From Janthinobacterium agaricidamnosum (GTDB taxonomy: Bacteria > Pseudomonadota > Gammaproteobacteria > Burkholderiales > Burkholderiaceae_D), in assembly GCF_003667705.1 (NCBI RefSeq), contig NZ_CP033019.1, positions 1,240,001-1,304,000 of the forward strand: a stretch of DNA of 64,000 nt. Direction: 5' to 3'. Both the position numbers and the translations under genes were made by a program. Shown piece after piece: positions 48,746-58,406 of this stretch. Within the stretch, counting starts at the first letter, position 1. Each line of letters begins with the position of its first letter. The notes below the pieces were generated by a model, which was not told the origin of the DNA, did no database searches, and saw only the letters and a program-made list of their open reading frames with translations.

Positions 48746-50557
48746 TCAGATGGTGACGGCGAAGGTCGACACGCTCGACTGCAGGTCGCCCGCCGCATAT
48801 TGCAGCTGGTGCACCGCTTCGCTGGTGGCTTTTAATGACTCCACCGTTTGCTGGGTGGCGTCGTTGAGCTGCATCATGGTGTCGGAGATTTGCGACGCGC
48901 CGATCGCCTGCGACTGCATGCCTTGCAGCACGGCGTCGAACTGCGGCGTGAGTTTCTGCACCTGGTCCATCACGGACGACAGCTGCTCGGCCACTTGCCG
49001 CACTTCGCCCACGCTGCGGCGAATTTCTTCCGAGAATTTATCCATGCCCATCACGCTGGCGGACACGGCCGATTGCATTTCCTTGAGCATTTGCTCGATA
49101 TCCCAGGTGGAGACGGACGTCTGGTCGGCCAGGCGGCGGATTTCCGTCGCCACGACGGAGAACCCGCGGCCCGCCTCGCCCGCCTTTTCCGCCTCGATGG
49201 CGGCGTTCAGCGACAGGATGTTGGTCTGGTCGGCCACCTTCGTGATGGTGATCAGCACGCTATTGATATTGCTGGCTTTTTCCGACAGGGCGGCCAGCTT
49301 GGCGTTGATGGAATCGGTGGCCGAGACCATGTGCTGCATGGTCGAATCCATGCGCTTGAGGTTGTTTTGCGCTTCGGCCGTCGCATTCGTCGTGTAGTCG
49401 GCCACGGCGGTAGCGTCTTCCATGGTTTTGAGCAACTGGCTCGTGTTGGCCGAGATTTCCTTGGTGGTGCTGAGAATTTCCACGCTCGTTTGCGCTTGCT
49501 CAATGCCCGTGGCTTCCTGCTGGCGCGCCGAGGCGGCGATTTCCGTGGCGGACGTCGTCACCTGGATGCCGGCCTTTTGCACATTGTTGAGCAGGCTGCG
49601 CAGGTTTTCGAACATCTTCGCCAGGCCATTGCCCAGCTGGCCGATGGCATCGCTGCCCGTGATGCCGACCTTGCCCGTCAGGTCGCCCGAGGCTGCCTTG
49701 GACACCACTTCCAGCAGGGAATCGACCTTGGCCCGCAAGGTGTTGGTGGCGGCCAATTCGTTGGCCTGGTTGTCCTGGATGGTTTGCGCCATGCGGTTGA
49801 ACTCTTCCGTTACCTTGCCCAGTTCGTCGCGCGAGAGGATGGCGGCGCGCGCGCCTTGCTCGCCGCCGGCGATGCGCCCGACGGCGTCCGTCAGGCTGTT
49901 CAGCGGGCCGAGGATGGCACGGCCCAGCAGATAGGAAATGCCCAGCGCCAGCACCACGCACAGCAGGCCGCCCAAGGCCAGGGTCAACATCATGGTTTCC
50001 TGCAATTTTGCCGTGGTGGCCGTGCGTTCGGCCAGCAAGCGGGTTTCCTCGGCGGCCACTTCGTCGAGCAGCTTGTTCGCTTGCGCGACAGCCGGGTAGC
50101 CGCTTGGCGGCATGGAGCGCGCCACCGCTTCCGTGGCGCCCGGGGCATTGCCCAGCGCGCGGCGCTTCTCGATCAGGGGAGTGATCCATTCCTTGACCCA
50201 GGTGGTGGTCAGCTGGTCGATCTTGCGGAAGCGTTCCGACTGCAGCTTGTTGTCGACCGTCATGGCGATGGCTTTTTGCGTGTGTTGGCTCAGCATTGCC
50301 GTTTCATCGGTTTCCGGCGTCAGCGAGGCTTCGTTGCCGGTCAGGATGAAACCGCGCGCTTCCACCTGGATTTGCAGGATGGAATTGTGGATCTTGTCGA
50401 TCTCGACCAGCACTTCCATCGTATGGCGGTCCCATGCATTAGCCTCGGACAGCCGCGAAAAGCTGTTGTAGGCCACGCCCAGCAGGATCAGGATGATGGC
50501 CACGATGGAGCCGAAGCCCAGGTACAGTTTATTCTTGATACTCAGGTCTTTGAACAT
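48746..50557 (-). CDS. wspA: WspA: methyl-accepting surface-sensing receptor
   Basis: 603 residues from ATG 50557 (MFKDLSIKNKLYLGFGSIVA); a longer frame into repeat copy 3 is rejected. TM1 about 10-30, periplasmic CHASE3-like helical domain about 35-180, TM2 about 188-208, HAMP, then the long signalling helix with the conserved tip IEAEKAGEAGRGFSVVATEI. In Pseudomonas WspA clusters at the cell side and responds to surface contact. It is the first gene of the operon. Confidence 0.93.
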   Translation of the reverse strand: MFKDLSIKNKLYLGFGSIVAIILILLGVAYNSFSRLSEANAWDRHTMEVLVEIDKIHNSILQIQVEARGFILTGNEASLTPETDETAMLSQHTQKAIAMTVDNKLQSERFRKIDQLTTTWVKEWITPLIEKRRALGNAPGATEAVARSMPPSGYPAVAQANKLLDEVAAEETRLLAERTATTAKLQETMMLTLALGGLLCVVLALGISYLLGRAILGPLNSLTDAVGRIAGGEQGARAAILSRDELGKVTEEFNRMAQTIQDNQANELAATNTLRAKVDSLLEVVSKAASGDLTGKVGITGSDAIGQLGNGLAKMFENLRSLLNNVQKAGIQVTTSATEIAASARQQEATGIEQAQTSVEILSTTKEISANTSQLLKTMEDATAVADYTTNATAEAQNNLKRMDSTMQHMVSATDSINAKLAALSEKASNINSVLITITKVADQTNILSLNAAIEAEKAGEAGRGFSVVATEIRRLADQTSVSTWDIEQMLKEMQSAVSASVMGMDKFSEEIRRSVGEVRQVAEQLSSVMDQVQKLTPQFDAVLQGMQSQAIGASQISDTMMQLNDATQQTVESLKATSEAVHQLQYAAGDLQSSVSTFAVTI

Positions 50558-50590
50558 GGTGGCTCCGGAAGCGGGAAGTTTTCGACTAAG

Positions 50591-50710
50591 AGCGCCTAAC
50601 AGAACCGTAGCGAGCGGTAGCGAGTTGCGGCTGAGAAGCGCAACTGTGCGCATGCACAGTGAGCATCGCAGGCCGCAAATCGCGCCGCGCAGTAGGTTAT
50701 GTTAGGTGCT
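50591..50710 (+). repeat. structured interspersed repeat, copy 3 (120 nt)
   Basis: Ends AGCGCCTAACAGAACC and GGTTATGTTAGGTGCT as in copy 1. Internal hairpin CTGTGC-GCAT-GCACAG at 50644-50659; GCGGC/GCCGC flanks it. It lies 33 bp before the wspA ATG, so on the minus strand it could be part of the wsp leader or promoter. Flanking AAGAGC and GCTCTAA extend the outer stem. Confidence 0.9.
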
Positions 50711-50726
50711 CTAAATTGCACTGTAG

Positions 50727-50752
50727 CATTTTGCCATGCGGACAGCAAAATG
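50727..50752. promoter_or_regulatory. palindrome in wsp upstream region
   Basis: CATTTTGC (50727-50734) and GCAAAATG (50745-50752), a perfect 8-10-8 inverted repeat about 170 bp before the wspA start. Possible operator; no assignment. Confidence 0.4.
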
Positions 50753-50807
50753 GGGGTGATCCGGGCGCGCGCAGGGCCGTAAATCGCGGACGAGTGCGTT
50801 TCAAACG

Positions 50808-50832
50808 CAAAAAAGCCGCCCGTGGGCGGCTT
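50808..50832 (-). terminator. argG terminator
   Basis: AAGCCGCC (50813-50820), loop CGTG, GGCGGCTT (50825-50832). On the minus strand it is followed by six T and lies 38 bp after the argG stop. Confidence 0.85.
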
Positions 50833-50869
50833 GAGCTGGCGCGGGAGCAGGTGCCCCCTGGCTAACTAA

Positions 50870-52105
50870 TTACTTCTGGCCCCGTTTTTCGCGGGCGATG
50901 GCGGCGATGCGCATGCGCAAGGCGTTCAGCTTGATGAAGCCGCCGGCATCGGCCTGGTTGTAGGCGCCGCCGTCTTCGTCGAAGGTGGCGATGTTCATGT
51001 CGAACAGCGAATCCGTCTTCGAATCGCGGGACACAACGATGACATTGCCCTTGTACAGCTTGATGCGTACCCAGCCGTTCACGGTTTCTTGCGTGTGGTC
51101 GATCAGGGTTTGCAGGGCAACGCGCTCGGGCGCCCACCAGTAGCCGTTGTAGATCATCGATGCGTAGCGTGGCATCAGGTCATCTTTCAGGTGGGCCACT
51201 TCGCGGTCCAGGGTGATCGACTCGATGGCGCGGTGGGCCTTGAGCATGATGGTGCCGCCCGGGGTTTCATAGCAGCCGCGCGACTTCATGCCGACGTAGC
51301 GGTTTTCCACCAGGTCCAGGCGTCCCACGCCATGCTTGCCGCCAACTTTATTCAGTTCGGCCAGCACGGTGGCGGGTGACATGCGCACGCCGTTGATGGC
51401 GACGATGTCGCCTTTTTCGTATTCGATGTCCAGGTATTCCGCTTCGTCCGGCGCCTTTTCAGGGCTGACGGTCCAGCGCCACATGGTTTCTTCCGCTTCG
51501 GCGCTCGGGTTTTCCAGGTGGCGGCCTTCAAAGCTGATGTGCAGCAAGTTGGCATCCATCGAGTACGGCGCGCCGCCGTTCTTGTGCTTCATGTCGATTT
51601 CGATGCCGGCGTCTTCCGCGTACTTCAGCAGTTTTTCGCGCGACAGCAGATCCCATTCGCGCCATGGGGCGATGATCTTCACGCCTGGCTTCAGGGCGTA
51701 GGCGCCCAGTTCGAAACGCACCTGGTCGTTGCCCTTGCCGGTCGCGCCGTGCGAGATGGCGTCGGCGCCCGTGGCGTTGGCGATTTCGATGAGGCGCTTG
51801 GCGATCAGCGGACGGGCGATCGAGGTGCCCAGCAGGTATTCGCCTTCATACACGGTGTTGGCGCGGAACATCGGGAAGACGAAATCGCGCACGAATTCCT
51901 CGCGCACGTCTTCGATATGGATGTTTTCCGGCTTGATGCCGAATTTGATGGCCTTGGCGCGCGCCGGTTCCAGTTCTTCGCCCTGGCCCAGGTCGGCCGT
52001 GAAGGTGACGATTTCGCACTGGTAGTTATCTTGCAGCCATTTCAGGATGACGGAGGTGTCGAGTCCGCCGGAATAGGCCAGGACTACTTTTTTAATGTCG
52101 CTCAT
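50870..52105 (-). CDS. argG: argininosuccinate synthase
   Basis: 411 residues. The PP-loop [15 protein letters not shown] starts at residue 10 and binds [14 protein letters not shown] and [19 protein letters not shown] are substrate-contact segments of the type I enzyme. It joins citrulline and aspartate in the arginine pathway. Lies 72 bp downstream of argF in the same direction, forming an argF-argG pair. Confidence 0.97.
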   Translation of the reverse strand: MSDIKKVVLAYSGGLDTSVILKWLQDNYQCEIVTFTADLGQGEELEPARAKAIKFGIKPENIHIEDVREEFVRDFVFPMFRANTVYEGEYLLGTSIARPLIAKRLIEIANATGADAISHGATGKGNDQVRFELGAYALKPGVKIIAPWREWDLLSREKLLKYAEDAGIEIDMKHKNGGAPYSMDANLLHISFEGRHLENPSAEAEETMWRWTVSPEKAPDEAEYLDIEYEKGDIVAINGVRMSPATVLAELNKVGGKHGVGRLDLVENRYVGMKSRGCYETPGGTIMLKAHRAIESITLDREVAHLKDDLMPRYASMIYNGYWWAPERVALQTLIDHTQETVNGWVRIKLYKGNVIVVSRDSKTDSLFDMNIATFDEDGGAYNQADAGGFIKLNALRMRIAAIAREKRGQK

Positions 52106-52177
52106 ATTGCTTCCAGTTGTCGTTGTCGATGTATGTATTGCGATGCTGCCAGGTTTTTTTATGCAGTGCCGGGCGAA

Positions 52178-53098
52178 TTATTGGATTTTACCGAGTAACA
52201 GGTATTCGATCAGCGCTTTTTGCACGTGCAGGCGGTTTTCCGCCTCGTCCCACACGACCGATTGGGGGCCGTCGATCACTTCGGCGGCCACTTCCTCGCC
52301 GCGGTGGGCGGGCAGGCAGTGCATGAACAGGGCGTCGGGCGCGGCGCGGGCCATCTTCGCGCCATCGACGATCCAGCCGTCGAAGGCGGCGATACGGGCC
52401 GCGTTTTCCGCTTCGTAACCCATGCTGGTCCACACGTCCGTGTTGACCAGGTGCGCGCCTTCGCAGGCGTCGGACGGGTTGGCGAAGAAGGTGTAGCGCT
52501 CGGTCTTGACTTGCGACAGGTCGATGTCGTAGCCCTTCGGCGTCGATACGTTGACGTGGAAGCCGAACACTTCGGCCGCCTGCAGCCACGAGTACAGCAT
52601 GTTGTTGGCGTCGCCGATCCAGGCGACGACCTTGCCGGCGATCGAACCGCGGTGTTCGATGTAGGTGAAGATATCGGCAAAGACCTGGCACGGGTGGTGT
52701 TCATTGGTCAGGCCATTGATCACCGGCACGCGCGAATTGGCGGCGAAACGCTCGATGATTTCCTGGCCGAAGGTGCGCACCATGATGATGTCGCACATGC
52801 GCGACATGACCTGGCCCGCGTCTTCCACCGGCTCGCCGCGGCCCAGCTGGGAGTCGCGCGTGTTCAGGTAGATGGCGGCGCCGCCCAGCTGGTGCATGCC
52901 GGCTTCGAACGACAATCGCGTGCGGGTGGAGTTCTTTTCAAAGACCATCACCAGGGTGCGGTCGATCAGTGGATGGTAGATTTCGTAATTCTTGAACTTG
53001 CGCTTGATCAGATGGGCGCGTTCGATCACATATTCATACTCTTCCAACGTGAAATCGGAGAACTGGAGGTAGTGCTTGATCGGTTTTTTTGTCGACAT
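52178..53098 (-). CDS. argF: ornithine carbamoyltransferase
   Basis: 306 residues from ATG 53098 (a GTG three codons earlier is possible). FEKNSTRTRLSFEAGMHQLGG carries the carbamoyl-phosphate STRTR motif; HHPCQVFADIFT and FMHCLPAHRGEEV carry the ornithine-binding His and catalytic Cys motifs. Makes citrulline, the substrate of ArgG. The anabolic size and its place beside argG favour argF over arcB. Confidence 0.96.
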   Translation of the reverse strand: MSTKKPIKHYLQFSDFTLEEYEYVIERAHLIKRKFKNYEIYHPLIDRTLVMVFEKNSTRTRLSFEAGMHQLGGAAIYLNTRDSQLGRGEPVEDAGQVMSRMCDIIMVRTFGQEIIERFAANSRVPVINGLTNEHHPCQVFADIFTYIEHRGSIAGKVVAWIGDANNMLYSWLQAAEVFGFHVNVSTPKGYDIDLSQVKTERYTFFANPSDACEGAHLVNTDVWTSMGYEAENAARIAAFDGWIVDGAKMARAAPDALFMHCLPAHRGEEVAAEVIDGPQSVVWDEAENRLHVQKALIEYLLLGKIQ

Positions 53099-53336
53099 AA
53101 TGACCACTTGAAGATGCGCAGGCCGCCGGCGGCGTGCCTTTCCCGCCGGGTTGCATCAGCGTACAACATCTCGTCTGATGACTGCCTCGCCCGGCGCGCT
53201 GCTGTGTTGATCGGTGCCCGCGCCTGTTTGTCGCGCGGGTCGATGCGGTTTGCCAAGTTGTAAATCATGCAATGGCAGGGACTTCAGCCATTCAATTATA
53301 AGGGTTTTGCTTTTAGATTGGAAAGACTGGCCGGAC

Positions 53337-53363
53337 GGGTACTTGTGTAGACAAGTATCCGCG
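53337..53363. terminator. hairpin between argF and the TPR-GAF kinase
   Basis: CGGGTACTTG and CAAGTATCCG form a 10-bp stem (one G-T pair) around a six-base loop. On the minus strand it follows the end of the kinase gene but has only a weak T-rich tail. The 287-nt gap 53099-53385 shows no gene. Confidence 0.45.
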
Positions 53364-53385
53364 TCCAGCCACGGTCTTGCCGGCA

Positions 53386-56241
53386 TCAATAGATGCTGGC
53401 CGGGCTGGCCGCATCGATCTGCGGCGCCACCAGGGGCAAGTCCAGCGTGAAATGCGTGCCGGCGGGGCTGCTGGCCACCTGGATGGTGCCGCCCAGCAGG
53501 GCCGTGACGATGTTGTAGCTGATCGACAAACCGAGGCCGCTGCCGCCCTGGCCCAGCTTGGTGGTAAAGAAAGGGTCGAAGATGCGCGACAAATGCTGTT
53601 CGGCGATGCCGCCGCCATTGTCGGCGAAGACGATCCGCACGCGCGCGCCATCGGGCGTGGCGGACAAACGCATGCAGCCCTTGCCGGCGGCGCCGTCGTT
53701 GGGCGCGGGAGCGAAGGCGTGCAGCAGGGCGTTGTTGATCAGATTGGTGATCACCTGGCCGAACGGGCCCGGATAGCTGTCCAGCGAGATGCCGAATGCG
53801 ATATCCGTCTCGATGCGGTGGCCCGAGCTGCGGATGCGGTTCATGACGGTGGCGATGATTTCATTGCTCACCTGCTGCAGGTCGAACTGGCGCCGTTGTT
53901 CGGTGGTGCGGTCAACGGCCACCTGCTTGAAGCTGTTGACCAGGTCGGCCGCGCTGTGCAGGCCGCGCATCACCAGCGCCGATGCCTTGCCCGCATCGTC
54001 GATGTAGGCGGCCAGGTCCGAGCGTCGCAGGCCGGGACCGTTCATCAGGCGTTCCACGTCTTCCGTCTTTTGCAGCATGGTGCTGGCGATCAGCAGGCTG
54101 TTGCCGATCGGGGTGTTGAGTTCATGCGCCACGCCCGCCATCAGCGAACCCAGGGCGGCCAGTTTTTCCTGCGATACCAGTTGCGCCTGGGCGTCTTGCA
54201 GTTGCCGGTAGGCGCTGGCATTGTCGAGCGCGATGGCGCCATACGCGCACAGGGTGCGGAAGATCAGGCGTTCGCGTTCGCCGTAGGCATGGGCATGGCA
54301 AGCCTGCACCGTCATCACGCCCAGCACGCGTTCGCCCACCGTCAAGGGCACGTACAGTACGCTCTGGTTATGCAGCGTGCCGGGCACGGTGTAGGCGTGG
54401 CGCTTGGGCGGCACCTGGTCGATATACACTTCGCGCCGGCCCAGCAGGCAGCGCACGGAATAGGCGCGTGGGTTGCTCAGTGGAATGGCGTTGTCGGACA
54501 GGGGCCGGCCCGCCTCCATGCCGTGCGCGCGGCGCAGCGCTGTGCCCGCCGCATCGAGCATGTAGACGGCAAAGGTATTGACTGGCAGCAAGGCATGCAC
54601 GTGGCGGTCCAGTACCTGGAACACGGCGCTGGCGTCGAGGTGGGTGGTGATTTCCTGGCCGATGGCCGACAGCCGCTCCAGGGTCTCGCTGGTCTGCTGC
54701 AATACTTCGGCGCGGCGCGCTTCGGAGGCGGCCAGTTCGCGGTGGTGATAGCCTTCCGAACGCGCATGTTCCGTCTGGTGGTAGACCTGCATGGCGGTGG
54801 CGCGGTTGCTCGCCTGCTGGGTGTGGCTTTTTTCGCGCGCCACGCCCGCATCGAGGGCGATATCGTAGGCGCGCGCATAGTCGCCCGCATGCGCGTACTC
54901 GCGCGCCAGCGCATCGAGCAGTTCGCCCGGCGGCACATAGCCTTCGATGGAGTCGGCCACCTGCAGTGCCTGGTGCAAGAAATGCAGGGCGGGATTGCGT
55001 TCCTGCATGCCTGCGGGCGGCGGCAAGTCGTGGCGCGCATGCAGCATGGACAAAACGCGCAGCGCCGCCACCTGGTGCATGGCGTCGCCCTGCGCGGTGG
55101 CCAGCTGGCAAGCCCGTTCGGCCGCCTGCAGCGCCTCGTCCGGACGGTCCAGATAGGACAGCGCGTGGGCGCTGCCGCGCTGGGCCATGCTGCGGAAATC
55201 GGCCTGGCCCAGCGCTTCGGCGCGCTGCGCCAGGCGGCTGAAGGCGTCGAGCGCCGTGTCGTAGTCGCCCTTGTCCAGGCTCAGTTCGCCCAAGTGGAAC
55301 AGGGCGTTGGCATAGGTGCGCGCGCCCGCCACGGGGGCCAGGATGTGCAGCGCTTCGCGCAGCAGTGTTTCGGCGTCGGCCAGGCGCCCCAGCTTGCGCA
55401 TGGTTTCGGCCGTATGCGTCTGGCAGGCGCCGATGCTGCGCGGCCAGCCGGTGGGACGCGCCAGGTCCAGCGCGCACTGCATCCATTCAAGGGCCGATTC
55501 GTTGTCGTTGAGGCTGGAGAAACAGTCGCCGATATTGATGGCGGCCGTGATCGCGCCGCGCAGCTGGCCGCTTTCCAGGGCCGCCTCATAGCTTTGCATG
55601 TAGTGGCCGGCGGCCGTGCCCAGGTCGCGCGAGGTGTGCGCCAGCAAGCCGCGAAAGTCGTGCACCCAGGCGGCCAGCGGCGCGGGCAGCTTGCCGCTGG
55701 CGCCGTCGGTCTGGAAGTAGCCGCCCCATCGGACCTGGGCGGCCGGCGCGTCGTGCAAGACGGCCCAGCGCGCCGTGGCCGCGTCGGCCAGGCCGGCGCG
55801 TATCGCATCGCCGGCGCTACGCGCTTGCTGCGCCGCAGCCAGCAGTTCGGCGTCGCAGCGGGCATGGTCGCCCCGGTCGACGGCGATCGAGGACAGCAGC
55901 CAGTGGGCGTCGGCGCAGCCGGCGCCGTCGCCATGCGCGCATAGGATGGCGTGCGCCGCCATGGCCAGGCTTTCGGCCGCATCGAGTGCGCCTTGCAGCC
56001 ATGCCACTTCCGCCTGCACCAGTTGCAGACGCGCTTGGGCGCTGGCCAAGGCGGGGGGCGGCAGTTGGACGTGGGGCAACAAGGCTGCCGCTTCGGCTGC
56101 ATGGTGCAGAGCCTGTGCGCAGTTGCGCTGGCGCAAATGCCATGCCAGCAACAGCAGCAGCGGTACGCGCCCGGCGCCGCGCAACGGCAGCAATGCGCTT
56201 TCCCACTGCGCTACGTCATGTTCGAGCGCGAACATTTCCAT
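53386..56241 (-). CDS. large TPR-GAF sensor histidine kinase
   Basis: 951 residues from ATG 56241 (GGGGAG 8 bp upstream). Residues 1 to about 500 are Ala-rich helical TPR-like repeats (LGELSLDKGDYDTALDAFSRLAQRA, ITAAINIGDCFSSLNDNESALEW); GAF domain about 540-690; HisKA with MAGVAHELNTPIGN (phosphoacceptor His706); HATPase with LINNALLHAF and DNGGGIAEQHLSRIFDPFFTTK. No membrane segment, so it senses inside the cell. No response regulator is adjacent. Similar domain order occurs in histidine kinases annotated as ATPase-like or with predicted signal-transduction TPRs; partner unknown. Confidence 0.9.
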   Translation of the reverse strand: MEMFALEHDVAQWESALLPLRGAGRVPLLLLLAWHLRQRNCAQALHHAAEAAALLPHVQLPPPALASAQARLQLVQAEVAWLQGALDAAESLAMAAHAILCAHGDGAGCADAHWLLSSIAVDRGDHARCDAELLAAAQQARSAGDAIRAGLADAATARWAVLHDAPAAQVRWGGYFQTDGASGKLPAPLAAWVHDFRGLLAHTSRDLGTAAGHYMQSYEAALESGQLRGAITAAINIGDCFSSLNDNESALEWMQCALDLARPTGWPRSIGACQTHTAETMRKLGRLADAETLLREALHILAPVAGARTYANALFHLGELSLDKGDYDTALDAFSRLAQRAEALGQADFRSMAQRGSAHALSYLDRPDEALQAAERACQLATAQGDAMHQVAALRVLSMLHARHDLPPPAGMQERNPALHFLHQALQVADSIEGYVPPGELLDALAREYAHAGDYARAYDIALDAGVAREKSHTQQASNRATAMQVYHQTEHARSEGYHHRELAASEARRAEVLQQTSETLERLSAIGQEITTHLDASAVFQVLDRHVHALLPVNTFAVYMLDAAGTALRRAHGMEAGRPLSDNAIPLSNPRAYSVRCLLGRREVYIDQVPPKRHAYTVPGTLHNQSVLYVPLTVGERVLGVMTVQACHAHAYGERERLIFRTLCAYGAIALDNASAYRQLQDAQAQLVSQEKLAALGSLMAGVAHELNTPIGNSLLIASTMLQKTEDVERLMNGPGLRRSDLAAYIDDAGKASALVMRGLHSAADLVNSFKQVAVDRTTEQRRQFDLQQVSNEIIATVMNRIRSSGHRIETDIAFGISLDSYPGPFGQVITNLINNALLHAFAPAPNDGAAGKGCMRLSATPDGARVRIVFADNGGGIAEQHLSRIFDPFFTTKLGQGGSGLGLSISYNIVTALLGGTIQVASSPAGTHFTLDLPLVAPQIDAASPASIY

Positions 56242-56415
56242 TCAAGCATTCTCCCCGCAAACAGTGGCGCCAGCCTGCGACCGCACAGGCCATGCGTCAT
56301 CGCATTGTAAGCTGCATTCAGGGGAATTGTTCAGCCCGCAGGGCAGAATTGTGCGTCCCGCCCGGCCGCCACGACAGGGCGTTTCTCCGGCCGTGCTACG
56401 GCCGGCCGCAGGCGT

Positions 56416-56880
56416 CTAGCGTGACACGAGGCGGATGCGGGCGCTGCCGTCCATGGTGCTGGCGCTGCGCATGTCGGCAGGCATGCGCAAGCCGGGCAGG
56501 AACTGGGCGTCGTCGATCACCACGCGCTCGCCCGTATTGCTGAAAACGAAGGTCGAGCCCTTTTTGCTGACAAACTGGCCCGGCCCGGTGGGATAGATTT
56601 CCACGCTGGGCTTTGCATGCAATTCCCTGTCGTCGATCAGGCGGCCAAAGAAATGGGTGTCCTGCTGCTGGACTTCCAGCCGTTGTCCATTCGACAGGCG
56701 GTATTGCTGCTCGATGTCTAAGGCTTCCTGTGCCGTGACGTGATAGTAGGTGCCAGAGGTGACGCGCACGCTGTCTGCGGCTTGCGGCGTCATCGCGGTT
56801 TGGGCCTGGGCCGTGCCGCCGGCAAGGGCAAAGATAGCGACGAGGAGGGGGAGTAAGCGTTTGGTCAGCATGACATTCAC
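56416..56880 (-). CDS. small exported protein of unknown function
   Basis: 154 residues. Signal peptide MNVMLTKRLLPLLVAIFALAGGTAQAQ; the mature part has no recognised domain (TSGTYYHVTAQEALDIEQQY, PTGPGQFVSKKGSTFVFSNTGERVVIDDAQFLPG). AAGGTGA lies just before the ATG at 56880; the ATG at 56871 is a second option. Likely periplasmic. Sits alone upstream of the TPR-GAF kinase in the same direction but 174 bp away. Confidence 0.75.
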   Translation of the reverse strand: MNVMLTKRLLPLLVAIFALAGGTAQAQTAMTPQAADSVRVTSGTYYHVTAQEALDIEQQYRLSNGQRLEVQQQDTHFFGRLIDDRELHAKPSVEIYPTGPGQFVSKKGSTFVFSNTGERVVIDDAQFLPGLRMPADMRSASTMDGSARIRLVSR

Positions 56881-57070
56881 CTTCGATCAGGATGGCAGGA
56901 TGGAGAGTAGTTAGATCGTGTGGTCGCTGGCGGGTTTCCGGCAGCGACTGGTGTCAAGTTAGCAAACGCGCCTGGCCATCGCCAGCGGCAGGCGACGGGC
57001 GGCAGGTTTGACGCGCTGAAATGCCTAAAACGGCGGATGAACGGTTTTGGGATTAAAGTCGAAAAGCAAG

Positions 57071-57102
57071 CTCGGCCGCAAAATTAAATTTTGCCGGCCG
57101 AG
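57071..57102. terminator. long hairpin downstream of rsgA
   Basis: CTCGGCCGCAAAAT and ATTTTGCCGGCCGAG pair over their whole length except for one bulged G, around a TAA loop. On the minus strand it follows the rsgA stop by about 35 nt and is followed by CTTGCTTTTC, a weak T tract. Could end the M48-phhB-rsgA transcript. The gap 56881-57138 otherwise shows nothing. Confidence 0.55.
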
Positions 57103-57138
57103 GTTTTGTCGTGGCTTTATTCGTGCTGCGGCATTTTC

Positions 57139-58044
57139 TTAATACAGTGTCTGCGCCGATTCGTGCAGCAGCTGGCCATACAGGGTATGGCGCATCTTGG
57201 CGATCTTGCCTTCCGACAAGGCTTGCAGGATGGCGCACTGCGGCTCGATCAGGTGGCGGCAGTTATAGAACTTGCAGCCGCCCAGGTAGGGCTGGAACTC
57301 GCGGAAAGCCCGCTCGAGCATGCCTTCGGACAGGTGATACAGACCGAATTCCTGGAAGCCGGGCGAGTCGATGATGGAACTGTTGGCGCCCAGTTCATCG
57401 AGCTTGTACAGCCGCGTAAAGGTCGTCGTGTGTTTGCCCGTGTCGAGCGCGGCCGAGATTTCGCGCACGGCGATGTCGGCGTCCGGCACCAGCAGGTTGA
57501 TCAAGGATGACTTGCCCATGCCCGACTGGCCGATCAGGATCGACGACTGGCCCGCCAGCAGCGGCGCCAGGGTGGCCACGGCGTGTTCAGGTTCGGCGCG
57601 CGCCGACACTTCATCGACGGGATAGCCCATCGAGGAATACGGCAGCAGGCGCTCGCGGGCCCGTTCCAGCGAAGCGGTCACGTCCGTTTTATTCAGGATG
57701 ATGCGCGCCTCGATGCCGGCCGCGTCGGCCGCCACCAGCGAGCGCGAGATCAGGTCATCGGCAAAGCCCGGTTCCGTCGCCACGACGATGAACAGCTGCG
57801 TCAAATTGGCCGCCAGCAGCTTCGATTTGTACTGGTCCGAGCGGTACAGCAGGGTCTTGCGTTCCTCGATGCGGTCGATGACGGCCTGGTCGTTCGAGGT
57901 GCGCGTCAGGTGCACGATGTCGCCCACGGCCACATTGGTTTTCTTGCCGCGCGTTACGCATTGCAGCTTGGCGCCGTCCACGTCGGCCAGGTAATGGCGG
58001 CCGTGGGCGGCGATGATGACGCCCGTCAACTTGCCTTCGCTCAT
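57139..58044 (-). CDS. rsgA: ribosome small subunit-dependent GTPase A
   Basis: 301 residues from ATG 58044, which overlaps the phhB stop by 4 bp; the longer frame to 58299 is rejected. Circularly permuted GTPase: G4 ILNKTDV comes before G1 [12 protein letters not shown] and G3 [10 protein letters not shown]. An N-terminal OB fold and a C-terminal zinc motif ([14 protein letters not shown]) complete the RsgA architecture. Releases or checks late 30S assembly factors. Confidence 0.96.
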   Translation of the reverse strand: MSEGKLTGVIIAAHGRHYLADVDGAKLQCVTRGKKTNVAVGDIVHLTRTSNDQAVIDRIEERKTLLYRSDQYKSKLLAANLTQLFIVVATEPGFADDLISRSLVAADAAGIEARIILNKTDVTASLERARERLLPYSSMGYPVDEVSARAEPEHAVATLAPLLAGQSSILIGQSGMGKSSLINLLVPDADIAVREISAALDTGKHTTTFTRLYKLDELGANSSIIDSPGFQEFGLYHLSEGMLERAFREFQPYLGGCKFYNCRHLIEPQCAILQALSEGKIAKMRHTLYGQLLHESAQTLY

Positions 58045-58406
58045 GGGGCCACCTGGCTGCTCTGGTAAATGAGGTCGGCCTTGGCGGCGCAGATGAAGTC
58101 GTTTTCGGACAGGCCGCCGGCGCCCTGGTTGACCGAGTGCGTGTCGTAGCGCACGGCGCAGGTTTTGTAAGTAATGATGAGCTCCGGATGGTGGTCTTGC
58201 GTATGGGTCATATAGGCCAGGGCGTTCACGAACGCCAGGGTCTGGTAGTAATTCTTGAAGCCGAAGTCGCGGCACAGCTTGCCATTTTGTACTGTCCATT
58301 GCGGCAGCAGCGCGTGCAGGGTGGCGACGCCGGTGTCGCCCAGCGCGTGCTGGCGCGGCGCGCAGGACAGTTGGGCCAGCTCTTGCAGTGTGGATGGCGT
58401 ATTCAT
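58041..58406 (-). CDS. phhB: pterin-4a-carbinolamine dehydratase
   Basis: 121 residues, DCoH family, with [26 protein letters not shown] containing the catalytic His cluster. Recycles the pterin cofactor of phenylalanine hydroxylase; no phhA gene is in the window. Between the M48 protease and rsgA with 4-bp overlaps on both sides, so translationally coupled. Confidence 0.93.
   Translation of the reverse strand: MNTPSTLQELAQLSCAPRQHALGDTGVATLHALLPQWTVQNGKLCRDFGFKNYYQTLAFVNALAYMTHTQDHHPELIITYKTCAVRYDTHSVNQGAGGLSENDFICAAKADLIYQSSQVAP

Noticed and set aside
50557..50653. 32-residue extension of WspA
   Set aside because: Encoded by repeat copy 3; MFKDLSIKNKL at 50557 is the normal receptor start.
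53377..55944. 855-aa + frame opposite the TPR-GAF kinase
   Set aside because: Antisense shadow with biased codons; the minus strand has full kinase motifs.
58045..58299. N-terminal extension of RsgA
   Set aside because: Lies inside phhB in another frame; MSEGKLTG at 58044 fits RsgA.
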